Source: Dugong dugon
Taxonomy: Eukaryota; Chordata; Mammalia; Sirenia; Dugongidae
Direction: 5' to 3'
Length of the DNA stretch: 64,000 nt
NCBI GenBank assembly: GCA_030035585.1
Contig: CM057468.1
Coordinates: forward strand, 55,548,145 to 55,612,144
This document shows positions 1-10,700 of the stretch, one piece after another. Every line of letters begins with the position of its first letter. Position 1 is the first letter of the stretch. Both the position numbers and the translations under genes were made by a program. The notes beneath the pieces are model-generated. The model was not told where the DNA came from. It saw only the letters and a program-made list of their open reading frames with translations, and ran no database searches.

Positions 1-1755
1 GTTCTAGTGTCTTTTCTTCCCCTGGAAAGTCATCTGGTGTTTTATTTTGGATGCCTACTGGAACCATCTTGTCCTGTTTTTGTAAATGTTTTGATATTGT
101 CTGATTTCTTTGGGGCGTTCAGTAGTCATTTTTCTTATTTATTGATTGTAGATTTGTTTGTTTGTTCCCTTTTTTTTAAATTTGCCTATGTCTGAGCAGG
201 TGGGCTGTGTTTTCTTTGTTGTTTGCTCGTCTTTGGGCACAATAATTTTTGCCTCCTTCTCGAATTGGCAGGGTCAGTCACTCAGATATGGTACATCAGG
301 GCAGGTTCAGCTGAGGAGGAGTTACTGAGGCGGGTTGTTTGTGGCACTCACTACAGCTACCAGGGCGGGTCGGTAATCAGTGCAGGGCAGGTTCCAGTAG
401 CCCTTGCCTGTGCTGCTTGGTAGTGTGATGTCACGTGCACAGTGTAGGTAGGCAGGATGTAGTGGGGAGATTGTTATGTGTGGAGGTAAGATTGATATGG
501 GAGAGAGAAGAGAGGAACAGGAACCAAAAACATACAAACAAACAAAAAAGTATGTTAGCGGAGCTTGCCATTGCAGTAGGGTGATTAGAGACTATGAAAT
601 GGAGAAAAACAGAAAGGGAAAGAGGAAGAAAAGAAAAGAATGAATAAATAAAAATTGGAAAGGGAAAAGAACAGCAAAGTTCCCAGGGATCCCACCGGTG
701 TGGCTATGAGGTCTGGGGAACTTCTTCTCAGGTGTTGCAGTACAGCCTGGATAGAAGGTCTAGAGGTATACAACGCCAGGTATTCAGGGAACAGAAAGAG
801 AAGGAAGATATAGAGAGACAAGAAACTGAGTAATGGAGAAAGACAAAAAGGGAAAAAGAGGGAAAAGAAAACAAAACAAATTTAAAAAACAAAAAAGAAC
901 AAGAAAAGCCCCACAAAAAACAGAAAATAAATAACCAACATAAAAAGAAATGCCCTCAGGGACCCCCCTGCACGTCTGTGCAAGCCGAGGGGGTAGGTTC
1001 CAAGCCACGCAGCACCACCTGGCCAGAACGGACTCCCAACTCAAGAAAAGGAAAAGAAAACAAACAAACAATTCAAAACAAACAAACAAACAAAAGCCCC
1101 AGGATCCCACCAACGTGGCAGCCCAGACCGGGAAGCAGCTCCACACTCGAACGGAGCTCTGCAGCCCCTCAGGAAGAAGCAAAGATGGCATACAGAGCCA
1201 GGTATTTGAGCGAAAGTATGGGGTGGTGGTGAGAGGTAAGGAAGAAATCAAAAGAAGCAGAAAAAAAGCAACACCAGCAGCCAACAGATGGCACTCAGGG
1301 AGCCGGCCCGTTCAGGTGGGTGGAATCCAAGCAGCCGGTCCTTCCCAGACAAGAGATTGTGGCCGTGGGAAGCAGAGGAGGCTGAGTGGAGGTGAAGAAG
1401 GGTGGGCAGTGGGAAAGTGTATATTGCAAATTACCAGTTGTTTTGTCTCCCGCTGGAAGCTCTGTGAAGCTGTTTTCTCGTTCCCCCTGTTTGCTGGTCT
1501 CCGATAGGAGTCCAGGGTGGTGGATCGGCTCTGTTTTAGCTGATAGGAGACCTCTGCAGGAATCTCTCCTCATTCTGCATTTTCTGTCAGTTTTCTCACT
1601 CCATTTGGTGCTTGGCTGAGTTCTTTATCTCTTCATTTGATGTTTTAGGGTTTCAGAATTGTTGTTTTCTCTGTTTGGCTTAGTTTTTCGGATCTTTGCT
1701 GTGGAGGGACAATGTGGTGCTTCTTCCTAGACAGCCATTTTGCCGGAAGTGACCC
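1..1755 (-). mobile_element. L1 5' UTR, minus strand, cut by window edge
   Basis: Read on the minus strand, the element starts near 1755 with a short GC-rich segment holding a YY1-like ATGG core. It runs left through GC-rich blocks alternating with purine-rich A/G tracts, as in full-length mammalian L1 promoters. No ORF1-like protein is reached before position 1, so this 5' UTR exceeds 1.7 kb. Degenerate repeated units can be seen at about 560-680, 683-945, 946-1090 and 1096-1280. Each later unit opens with a CAGGGATCCCACC-like block and ends in an AAGRAAAGG-rich tract. The open frames here (784-1284 minus, 950-1507 plus) resemble no known protein. The 5' boundary is inferred from sequence character, because no target duplication can be tested. 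Confidence 0.72.
1734..1742 (-). promoter_or_regulatory. YY1-like site at the L1 5' end
   Basis: On the minus strand this reads CAAAATGGC, about 15 bases inside the inferred L1 5' end. Mammalian L1 promoters commonly carry a YY1 site (AAGATGGC type) at this position, where it directs accurate transcription start. The match is short and its function is inferred from position. Confidence 0.4.
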
Positions 1756-2039
1756 TTTTATATCTTTTTAAACATTATTACCTGCTAAAAAAATAATGTT
1801 TTGCAGGGTTTGTGGCATATATTGAAGTAAAATATAAGAAAATAAGAAGAAAAAGGACAGAAGTGGTGAGTGGAATTTCTTGCAAAGTTTTTACAGTGTT
1901 TGTAAAGTAATATATTATTATTTGAAGATGGATAATAATAATTTAAATATGTATATTGTATCTCTAGAGAAACTATGAAAAATAACACAAATGGTTATAC
2001 ATAAAAGGCAGAACAGAAGAACGTACATTAGACTTACTT
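1756..2039. other. AT-rich spacer, nothing recognised
   Basis: AT-rich sequence between the minus-strand L1 5' end and the next L1 3' end. No repeat or coding pattern recognised. Confidence 0.5.
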
Positions 2040-2666
2040 GCAAAGCTTTTAAAAATATACCAATGCAAAAGACCAGATTTACTGGCCAAAAGGAGACTGG
2101 AGAAACCTCAAGAGTATGGCCCCCAGACACCCTTTTAGCTCAGTGGTGAAGTTACCTTCGAGGTTCACTGTTCAGCCTGGGAGTGGACAGCCCAGTAGAA
2201 CAAAATGAGACTAACGAGGTACAGGAGTCCAGTGAAAAGGGCCAGAAGGCAGAAGGGGAGTAGGAAGCTGATTATAGGGAACACAAGGTAGAGTAAGGAT
2301 ACTGTTGATGTGTTGTGAGATTGTTAACCATTGTTATAGGGCAACATTTGTAGTAACTGTTAAATGGGAGGCTATTTTGTCCTGTAAGCCTTCATCTTAA
2401 GTGAGAATAACAGCACAATTAGAAGAGCGTAGTCAATGTCACTCAAATGTGTACATAAAAAGTTTTAAAAGGGGTATCTTTGGCTATGTGTATTTTCACA
2501 AAAAAAAAAAAAAAAGCTAAGAATTTAGAGGGTTAAAATGTTGTGGGGTTGTTAACCAAAGTCATAAAACAGCATGTGTACTACTGTTACATGAGAAACT
2601 GTTTGTTCTGTAAGCCTTCACCTGAAGTACAATAAAATAGTATAAAAAATATATATATATATATAT
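2040..2666 (+). mobile_element. L1 3' UTR with tail present twice
   Basis: Positions 2068-2130 match, with substitutions, the start of the L1 3' modules at 28414, 32328 and 57717: an 'accaga-ttactgg' block, then a 'gagact-gaggaacc' block. The terminal part appears twice, at about 2305-2410 and 2536-2645. Both copies contain the landmarks GTTAACCA, an ACTGTTA block, TTTGTCCTGTAAGCCTTCA-like text and an AAGTACAATA-like end. An A-run (about 2500-2514) separates the copies and a (TA)n run closes the second. This could be two successive 3' ends or a local duplication. Confidence 0.65.
2641..2666. repeat. (TA)n run
   Basis: Short AT dinucleotide run terminating the L1 tail. Confidence 0.8.
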
Positions 2667-2718
2667 CAATGCCTGGTCTCACTCCCAAACATTATGATTT
2701 AATAGTTCTAGGGTAAGG

Positions 2719-5700
2719 CTCCCCCATGTGTCTCTTAGTTTGCTGTACTGTGGGGGCTTGCATGTTGCTGTGATGCTGGAAGCTATGCCACTGGTATTCA
2801 AATACCAACAGGGTCACCCACTCAGGTTTCAGCTGAGCTTTCAGACTAAAATATCTAGGAAGAAGGACTGACCACCTACTTCTGAAAAAAACTAGCTAGT
2901 GACAATCTTATGAATAGCAGCAGAACATTGTCTGATGTAGTTCCAGAAGTCAAGCCCTTCAGGTTGGAAGGCACTCAAAAGATGACTGGGGAAGAGCTGC
3001 CTCCACCAATGACGTAGATGGAGTCAAGCTTTCGAGACCTACATTTGCTGATGTGCCACTACTCAAACTCAGAAGAAACAGCTGCAAACGTCCATTAATA
3101 ATCAGAACGTGGAATGTAGGAAGTATGAATCTACAAAAATTGGAAATATCGATATCCTAGTCATTATTGAGTTGAAATGGACTAGTATTAGCCATTTTGA
3201 ATCAGACAATCATATAATCTACTAAGCTGGAAATGACAACTTGAAGAGGAATGGCATTGCATTCATCATCGAAAAGAAGATTTCAAGATCTATCCTTAAG
3301 TACAACGCTGTCAGTGATAGGATAATATCCATACACCTACAAGGGAGACAGGTTAATACCACTATGACTCAAATTTATGCACCAGCCACTAAGACCAAAG
3401 ATGAAGAAACTGAAGAATTTTATCAACTTCTGCAGTCTGAAATTGAACATGCAATCAGGATGCATTGATAATTACTGATGATTGGAATGCGAAAGTTGGA
3501 AACAAAGAAGAATAATTGGTAGTGGGAAAATATTGCCTAGGTGATAGAAATGATGCCAGAGATCACATGATAGAATTTTCAAGACCAACAACTTCTTCAC
3601 TGCAATTACCATTCTTCAACAACATAAACAGTGAGTATACACTTGGACCTCACCAGATGAAATAGACAGAAATCAAATCGACTACATCTGTGGAAAAAGA
3701 TGATGAAAAAGCTCAATATCATCAGTCAGAACAAGGCCAGGGACCAACTGCAGAACAGATCATCAATTGCTCATATACAAGTTCCAGCTGAAGATGAAGA
3801 AAATTAGAACAAGTTGATGAGAGCCAAAGTACAAACTTGAATATATCCCACCTGAATTTAGAGACCATCTCAAGAATAGACACAGGACCAGATAAGTTGT
3901 GGAATGACATCAAAGACATCATACATGAAGAAAGCAAGAGGTCATTAAAAAGACAAGAAAGAAAGAAAAGACCAAAATGATGTTAGAAGACACTTTGAAA
4001 CTTGCTCTTGAAGGTGGAATAGCTAAAACAAATGAAAGAAATGAATAAGTAAAAGAGCTGAACAGAAAATTTCAAAGGGCAACACCAGAAGACAAAGTAA
4101 AGTATTATAACGACACGTGCAAGGACCTGGAGTTAAGAAACCCAAACGGAAGAACACACTGGGTGTTTCTCAAGCTGAAAGAACTGAAGAAAAAATTCAA
4201 GCTTCAAGTTGCAATACTGATGGATTCTATATGCAAAACACTGAACGATACAGGAAGCATCAAAAGAAGATGGAAGGAATACAGAGTCACAGTACCAAAA
4301 AGAATTGGTCGACGTTCAATCATTTCAGTAGGTAGCATATAACCAAGAACCAGTGGTACTGAAGGAAGAAGTCCAAGCTGCACTGAAGGCATTGGCAAAA
4401 AATAAGGCTCCAGCAATTGACGGAATACCAATTGAGATGTTTCAACAAACAGATGCAGCACTGGAAATGCTCACTCATCTATGCCAAGAAATTTGGAAGA
4501 CAGTTAACCAACTGGAAGAGTTCCGTATTTATGCCTATTCCGAAGACAGGTGATCCAACCAAATGCAGAAAGTATCGAACAATATCATTAATATCACATG
4601 CAAGTAAAATTTTGCTGATGATAATTCAAAAGCAATTGCAGAAGTACATCAACAGGGAACTGCCAGAAATTCAAGCCGGATTCAGAAGAGGACATGGAAT
4701 GGGGGACATCATTGCTGAAGTCAGATGGATCCTGGCTGAAAGCAGAAAATATCAGAAAGATGTTTACCTGTGTTTTACTGACTATGCAAACTCATTTGAC
4801 TTTGTGGATCATAACAAATTATGGATAACATTTCAAAGAATGTGAATTCCTTAACACTTACTAGTGCTCATGAGGAACCTGTACATAGACCAACAGGCAG
4901 TCGTTTGAACAGAAGAAGAGGATAATGCATGCTTTAAAGTCAGGAAAGGTGTGAATCAGGGTTGTATCCTTTCACCCTACTTATTCAATCTGTATATTGA
5001 GCAAATAATCCAAGAAACTGGGCTATATGAAGAAGAACAAGGCATCAGGTTTAGAGGAAGATTCATTAAAAACCTGTGTTATGCAAATGACACAACCTTG
5101 CTTGCTGAAAGTGAAGAAGACTTGAAATACTTATTGATGAAGATCAAAGACTACAGCCTTCAGTATGGATTGCACCTCAACATAAACATAACAAAAATCC
5201 TCATAACTGGATCAATAAGCAACATCATGATAAACGGAGAAAACATTGAAGTTGTCAAGGACTTCGTTTTACTTGGATCCATAATCAACACTGATGGAAG
5301 CAGCAGTCAAGAAATCAAATGACACATTGCATTGGGCAAATCTGCTGCAAAAGACCTCTTTAAAGTGCTAAAAGCAAAGGTGTCACTTTAAGGACTAAAA
5401 TGTGCCTAACCCAAGCCATGGTATTCTCTATCACCTCATATGTATGCAAAAGGGAGGCAATGAGTAAGGAAGACGGAAGAATAATTGACACCTTTATGGT
5501 GTTGGTGAAGAGTGTTGAATACACCATGCACTGCCAAAAGAATGAACAAATCTGTCTTTTAGTACAGCCAGAATTCTCCTTGGAAGCGAGGATGGTGAGG
5601 CTTCGTCTCACATACTTTGGACATGTTACCAGGAGGCATTAGCCCCTGGAGAAGGACATCATGGTTGGTAAAGTAGAGGGTCAGCAAAAAAGAGGAAGAC

Positions 5701-5850
5701 CCTCAATGTGATGGATTGACACAGTGACTGTAGCAATGGGCTCAAGCATGACAATGATCATGAGGATGGTGCAGAACTGGGCAGTGTTTCATTCTGTTGT
5801 ACATGGAGTCCCTATGAGTCAGAACAGACCCAAGGACACCTAACAACAAC
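2719..5850 (+). mobile_element. RTE-type LINE, copy 1, near full length
   Basis: This is a 3.1-kb BovB-like RTE non-LTR retrotransposon. A 5' leader (2738-3080) is followed by endonuclease and reverse transcriptase regions. The 3' tail (5815-5850) reads 'ctatgagtcagaacaga...cacctaacaacaac'. Imperfect flanking repeats, agggtaagg at 2710-2718 and agggtaggg at 5851-5859, may be target duplications. The same protein segments recur at 8060-9342, 19724-21602 (minus) and 54595-56900. The coding region is broken by frameshifts and stops, so the copy cannot move by itself. The tail closely resembles the 3' end of the AfroSINEs here. Confidence 0.88.
3080..5700 (+). pseudogene. RTE endonuclease-reverse transcriptase, inactive
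   Basis: In intact RTEs one polyprotein carries an APE-like endonuclease, which nicks target DNA, and a reverse transcriptase, which copies the element RNA at the nick. Visible here are an endonuclease start motif RTWNVG (near 3106), a DWNAKVG motif (near 3480) and a TDHQLL-like motif (near 3755). The RT domain spans about 4350-5330, with GIPIEMF, YRTISLISHASKILL, EIQAGFRRGHG, GCILSPYLFNLY and a YADD-box region. Frames change near 3470, between 4117 and 4417, and again near 5322-5400, and several stops interrupt. The RT box at 5080-5091 reads YAND rather than YADD, losing the first of the paired catalytic aspartates. It is a dead copy. Confidence 0.85.
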
Positions 5851-5859
5851 AGGGTAGGG

Positions 5860-6334
5860 ATGGTCATCAAAAAAATTGAAAGTTATTGAAATGATCCCAA
5901 TATGAGGTCAAAGTTGAGGATCACCATTTTAGACAGTAAGAATTCCTGAATGCAGGAGGATCCATGTCCTATTTATAACTTTATTCTCTGTGCTTAAAAC
6001 TAAGTATTTGACAAAAATGAAATGTCAATAGAACTGAAGAGTAAGTAGTTAAAAATTCACTTTTTGGCAACTAATTTTCATCTCTTTAACTTCTTCCTTT
6101 TCATAATTTTTCACAACATTACCCTGTAGCACTTTCCAATGAATTGGAGTTAAAGGAAGTCATGCAACTCCTTATACCTTCTTTAGAGAATGAGCATTTA
6201 AATATTAAAGATTAAGAATTTGTGGCACAAGATCTAAGAAACTGGTTTCAGAGATGATCTACAGTTCCATACATAGATAACTGAGGTACAGATGCTTTGC
6301 TGGACACCAGATCTATTTCTTCTTGTCTCTGAGT
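5860..6334. other. Unassigned AT-rich sequence
   Basis: No repeat family, reading frame or RNA recognised. Confidence 0.5.
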
Positions 6335-6720
6335 ATACAGCTAGACTGCATTTCCTGGGCTTTCTCAAAAGATGTGACCATGTGACTGAATTATAGCCAA
6401 TAGAATGGAAGTGGAGGTGATGTCTGCTACTCTAAGCCATAAAATCTCCCTCATAATCATTCTCCTTCTTGCCCTAGCCACTGGCTTACAGCAGATGAGC
6501 AGAGTGACTTTGGAAGCCACATGATGAAGATGGTAGAGCCCAAGATGGAAGAAACATAGGTCTCTGAAACATCACCTAGAAGAGAACTTCCCAGAGATCA
6601 GGAAAACCTGTTTTTAACTTCGTATAAGTGAGCGGTGAATTTCTATTGTGAGCCCTTATATCTTCTTTATATTGTTACACATAATAGCATTATCTATCTA
6701 ATAAAGTTCCAGATTGTGAC
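6335..6720 (+). mobile_element. Old LTR-like interspersed repeat
   Basis: It contains landmarks shared with 18140-18560: a 'gcatttcc' block, 'tgtgaccatgt-act', 'tagccaa', then a block on an expressed-looking 'gaagatgg-agagc' segment and a 3' end with a TTCTATTGTGAGCC-like segment. This layout fits an old mammalian LTR or similar element. I cannot name the family with confidence. Confidence 0.4.
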
Positions 6721-6724
6721 CCTA

Positions 6725-6870
6725 GAACATTGATTCTCAAACCAAATCATATTCCGATTTAATAGGTCTGGGGTAGGGCCTGAGATTTTGCAGTTCTAAC
6801 AAGTTATCTGGTAACACCCATGCTGCTGATCTGCAAACCACACTTTTAGCAGCAAGGATCTGTCTAGAGC
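6725..6870 (+). mobile_element. MER5A-like hAT DNA transposon remnant
   Basis: It matches the MER5A pattern: 'gattctcaaacca' at the start, 'aataggtctggggtagggcctgagattttgca' in the middle (about 6760-6795) and 'tctaacaagtt...catgctgctgatct' near the end. MER5A is a short non-autonomous hAT element found across placental mammals. It has no coding capacity. Confidence 0.75.
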
Positions 6871-7392
6871 ATTCTCTTTTCCTTACTGGATCTCAATCTC
6901 CAGTCTTCTCTACCTGTTTTGCTCTTCTGGTCAAGTCTTCCATTTGTGTGCTATAATGTCAAATTGTTATTATTTTTAGCCTAATGCATGTCTATGAGAG
7001 AATAAAAGTCAATCAGTGAGTATATTTTTTTTCTTTTCTTTTGCAAACATTAAAGAAGGAAAAAAAAGATCCTTACTCCTCAACATCCACAGGTAAATAG
7101 TTTTTTCATCAGTGAATCATTGATTACCTAGGATGTCAAGAATGTTTTGACTTCTTTGTGAAAGTTAAGCATGAGAAATCTTTGATTTTTGTTGTCTGAC
7201 ATAGTTTACTTAATACATTTTCTACCTTATTACGTCCTTTGCATGGAAGATAGCAATGTGACCTGAAACTGCCCCCAGGGCTCCAGAACTATTGGTGCAG
7301 TTGTACTTCTAAGGACCTAGGTCCCCCGAATAATTTTTCTCAGGTTCTAAGATGATAAAAACTTAAGCATTATTCCCTCCCCCTTTCCACTT
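6871..7392. other. Unassigned sequence
   Basis: No feature recognised. Confidence 0.5.
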
Positions 7393-7468
7393 TGTGTGTC
7401 TGCGTGTGTATGCGTGTGTGTGTGTGTGTGTGTGTTTGTGAGGGAGAGAGAGAGAGAGATGAGAGAGA
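7393..7468. repeat. Compound microsatellite (TG)n-(GA)n
   Basis: An interrupted TG run to 7440 passes directly into a GA run. A nearby frame (7363-7677, minus) translates part of it as repeated His-Thr and is not a gene. Confidence 0.95.
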
Positions 7469-8059
7469 AAGTTGAGAAGCATGTACTGAATCACAGTAGA
7501 GGTCAGTTCCTTGACAGTCTTTACTCCTATCCTATTCCGGATCATTCTTTGTGCTCTTCTCATTGACAAATCTTGGCAAACAAAGATAATTTCCCTTTTC
7601 CAATTGTAGGGTAGGAAATGACTCTTCATTTCTTTAGAGAAAGGTGGGCATTTGGTGTAATTAAATAAGGAAGCCAAGGTAATATAACATTAAGGATATT
7701 TTTCCCTTGGTGATTCCAATAATTGTCCTGGAGGGAAGAAAACAAATTTTCCATTTTCATAACTTAAATAGAATAAGCAAGTAATTGCAAAATTGAAGGT
7801 GAAATTTGTTGTTGTTGTTGTTTTGGTAAAGTGTATACCTACCATTAAATATTTTATATAACTAAACCTATTAACATTGATAAGAGAAATTTATTTAAAG
7901 TGTCTTTTTGCAGCTAGAAAAAACAAACAGTAAAAATTATAAAAGGTGTACCTGTGGCAATAGAATATGCTAGGGAAGATCAAGAAACTAAGTATCTTTG
8001 ACTTAATTATAGATACGAGATTCTATTGCTGATTGATAAACATATATAACTAAGAAAGA
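7469..8059. other. Unassigned sequence with a short (GTT)n
   Basis: A (GTT)n run at about 7808-7823 could be the tail of a lost minus-strand RTE or SINE. Nothing else is recognised. Confidence 0.4.
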
Positions 8060-8990
8060 TGATCAAACAGAATGCAGAATTCTTGAACAATATCAATAAC
8101 ATCATGTGCAAGTAAAATTTTGATGAACATAATTCAAAAACGGTTGCGGCAATACATCCACAGGGAATTGCCAGAAATTCAAGTTGGATTTAGAAAAGGA
8201 CATGGAAAAAGGGATATCATTGCTGATGTCAGATGGATCCTGGCTGAAAGCAGAGAGTGTCAGAAAGAGGTTTATCTGTATTTTATTGACTGTGCAAAGA
8301 CATTCAACTGTGTGCATCATAACAAATTATGGAAAACGTTTTGAAGAATGGGAATTCCAGAACACTTAATTGTACTTATGAGTAACCTGTACATAGACCA
8401 AGAGGTGATCTTTCAAACAGAACAAGGGGATACTGTATGGTTTAAAATCAGGAATGGTGTGTGTCAGGGTTGTATCCTTTTATCATACTCATTCAGTTTG
8501 TGTATTGAGCAAATAATCCAAGAAGCTGGACTATACGAAGAAGATTTAAACATCAGGATTGTAGGAAGACTCACTAACAACCTGTGTTACACAGATTATA
8601 CAACCTTGCTTGCTATAAGTGAAGAGGACTTGAAGCACTTACTGATGAAGATCAAAGACTACAGCCTTCAATATGGATTACATCTCAACATAAAGAAAAC
8701 AAAATCCTCACAACTGGACCAATAAGCAACATCAAGATAAACAGTGAAAATACTAAAGTTGTCAAGGATTTCATTTTACTTGGATCTACAATCAACACCC
8801 GTGGAAGAAGTAGTCAAGAAATCAAACAACATATTACACTGTGCAAATCTGCTGCAAAAGATCTCTTTTAAGTGTTCAAAAGCAAAGATGTCACTTTGAG
8901 GACTAAGATGTATCTAACCCAAACCGTGAGGTTTTCAATTGCCTCATGTTCATGCAAAAGTTGGACAATGAATGAGGAAGAAGGAAGAAG
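8060..8990 (+). pseudogene. RTE reverse transcriptase fragment
   Basis: This is the RT and C-terminal part only. Frames 8120-8344 and 8348-8725 together cover the fingers and palm. The box change A to T and D to Y removes a catalytic aspartate, so the copy is inactive. Confidence 0.8.
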
Positions 8991-9342
8991 AATTGATGCC
9001 TTTGAATTATAGTGTTGGCAAAGAATATTGGCTATATTGTGGGCTGCCAGAAAAACAAGTCTGTCTTGGAAGAAGTACAGCCAAGAGTGCTCCTTGGAAG
9101 GCAGAGCGGCGAGACTTTGTCTCTTGTACTTTGGACATATTACCATGCTTGGTAAGGTAGAAGGTCAGTGAAAAAGAGGAAGACCCTTGACAAGATGGAT
9201 TGATACAGTGGCTGCAACAATGGGCTGAAACACAGCAATGATTGTGAGGATGGTGCATGGTCGGACATTGTTTCTTTCTGTTGCACATAGGGTTGCTAGG
9301 AATTGGAACCTACTCTACAGCACTTAACAACAACAACAACAA
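8060..9342 (+). mobile_element. RTE-type LINE, copy 2, 5'-truncated
   Basis: It starts within the RT region at the point equivalent to about 4551 of copy 1 and runs to a (CAA)n tail at 9328-9342. Recognisable protein blocks include ELPEIQVGFRKGHGKRDI, LYFIDCAKTFNCVHHNKLWK, GVCQGCILLSYSFSL and NNLCYTDYTTLL. The RT box at 8588-8599 reads YTDY rather than YADD. The frame shifts between 8344 and 8348, and again after 8725. The 5' truncation is typical of target-primed reverse transcription that stopped early. Confidence 0.87.
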
Positions 9343-9544
9343 GCTCCTACACCCAAGGTCATATCCCCTCTGGAGAATTGTGAGGAGGCAGTCTGCCCCA
9401 CCTTTGTGATCAGGTTCTGTTCCTATCCTTCCCTGATTATAGTGTGTTCTACAGCCAGCTGGATCATATCTGAATGTGCCTTCTGATAGAACCACAGATT
9501 TCAGAACGCCTTGGTCTTAGAGTGACAGTGTCAGGTGGCCTCAA
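9343..9544. other. Unassigned spacer
   Basis: No feature recognised between the RTE tail and the MIR. Confidence 0.4.
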
Positions 9545-9770
9545 AGGACAGTCATTGTAGTCATTTGGACCTAGGTTCAAATCCCAGCTACGTAACTTAC
9601 TAGTTGTGTGGCCATAAATCAATTATCTAACATCTCTGAACTTCACTTTCCTCATCTGCCAAATTGGGGTAATATCTACTCTATAGAGTTGTTGTGAATA
9701 TTAAATTATATCATGTTCTTACACAGCATATGGCACAGAAGAGGCACTTAATAAACATTAAGTATCTTTA
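9545..9770 (+). mobile_element. MIR SINE
   Basis: It shows the MIR core and flanks in order: 'ttcaaatcccagct' (box-B-like), 'cttactagttgtgtggcc', 'cttcactttcctcatctg', 'gttgttgtgaatattaaat' and 'tatggcacagaagaggcacttaataaa'. MIR is an ancient tRNA-derived SINE formerly mobilised by L2. It has been inactive since before placental radiation. Confidence 0.88.
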
Positions 9771-10506
9771 TTATTGCATCACAGTTCAATGGTTCATTCA
9801 GTGTGCCAAGAATTGTTTTCCTAAATTGCTTAATCATCATCTAAAGATAGAACTGAAATTGATCTTCAAGATGTGAAAATAATCCCAGATCACAGACGCA
9901 ATACATAGTACCGTAGCCAGAATCAATACTTACCTAATGTTTTGTAAATTAATTAATTGATTGAAAATGACTTTGATCACTTTTCTTCATTGTGACCTGG
10001 CTTCATATTATCCATTTGAGACCATATGAAAATACTTTGCACCAGTCAAAAATACATCAACCACATATACACACAACATACCCAAAGAAAACAGCATTTT
10101 CCCTAGGACTTTGCAAAAATATGATCATAATAGACTTCATTGATAATGGAGAAAAACTTACAGAGCATTTGAGGTTACGAGCAGAATATGTAGTTTTACC
10201 CTTCTGCTATTTGAATATAATAGCATGCACACATTCATATTTTATTTAAAAGCACATTCGTGCTCTGAGGTATAACAAATACATTTACAATTAAAGAGTT
10301 TTATTTATTTTTCCCTTGAAAAATCTGCCAGAATCACATGGGAAAAAACCAAAGGACTTATTATCTTTATAAATCCATTCACCTAGATTTTAAAAACTTT
10401 TCTCTAAGTACCAATTAAAATGATTCATATTGGCTTTAGTTTCTCTTTGAGACGTTTATAGTTAAAGTCCTCAGAGTGACAATTATCAATATAAGGTAAA
10501 TAGGAG
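9771..10506. other. Unassigned AT-rich sequence
   Basis: No repeat or gene recognised. Confidence 0.5.
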
Positions 10507-10519
10507 GTATGTGTGTATA

Positions 10520-10687
10520 AAACCAAAAACAACCCAAACAAGTTGCCATGGAGTCATTTCTGACTCATATCAACCCTATAGGACAGAGTATAACTGCCCC
10601 ATAGGGTTTTCAAGGAGCAGCTGGTGATTTGAACTGCCAACCTTTGATTAGCAGCAGTAGCTCTTAACCACTGTGGCACCAGGGCTC
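10520..10687 (-). mobile_element. AfroSINE, short form
   Basis: On the minus strand this is a tRNA-derived SINE opening with 'gagccctggtgccacagtggttaagagct', followed by a box-B-like 'ggttggcagttcaaat'. It lacks the central 40-45 bp insert seen in other copies. Target duplication: gtatgtgtgtata at 10507-10519 and gtatgtatatata at 10688-10700 (two differences). The tail is the G-rich 'gcaacttgtttggg' type. Confidence 0.9.
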
Positions 10688-10700
10688 CGTATGTATATAT

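Noticed and set aside
784..1284. 166-codon minus-strand frame rich in Leu, Phe and Cys
   Set aside because: It lies in the L1 5' UTR and arises from purine-rich tracts read as TTT/CTT codons. No known domain.
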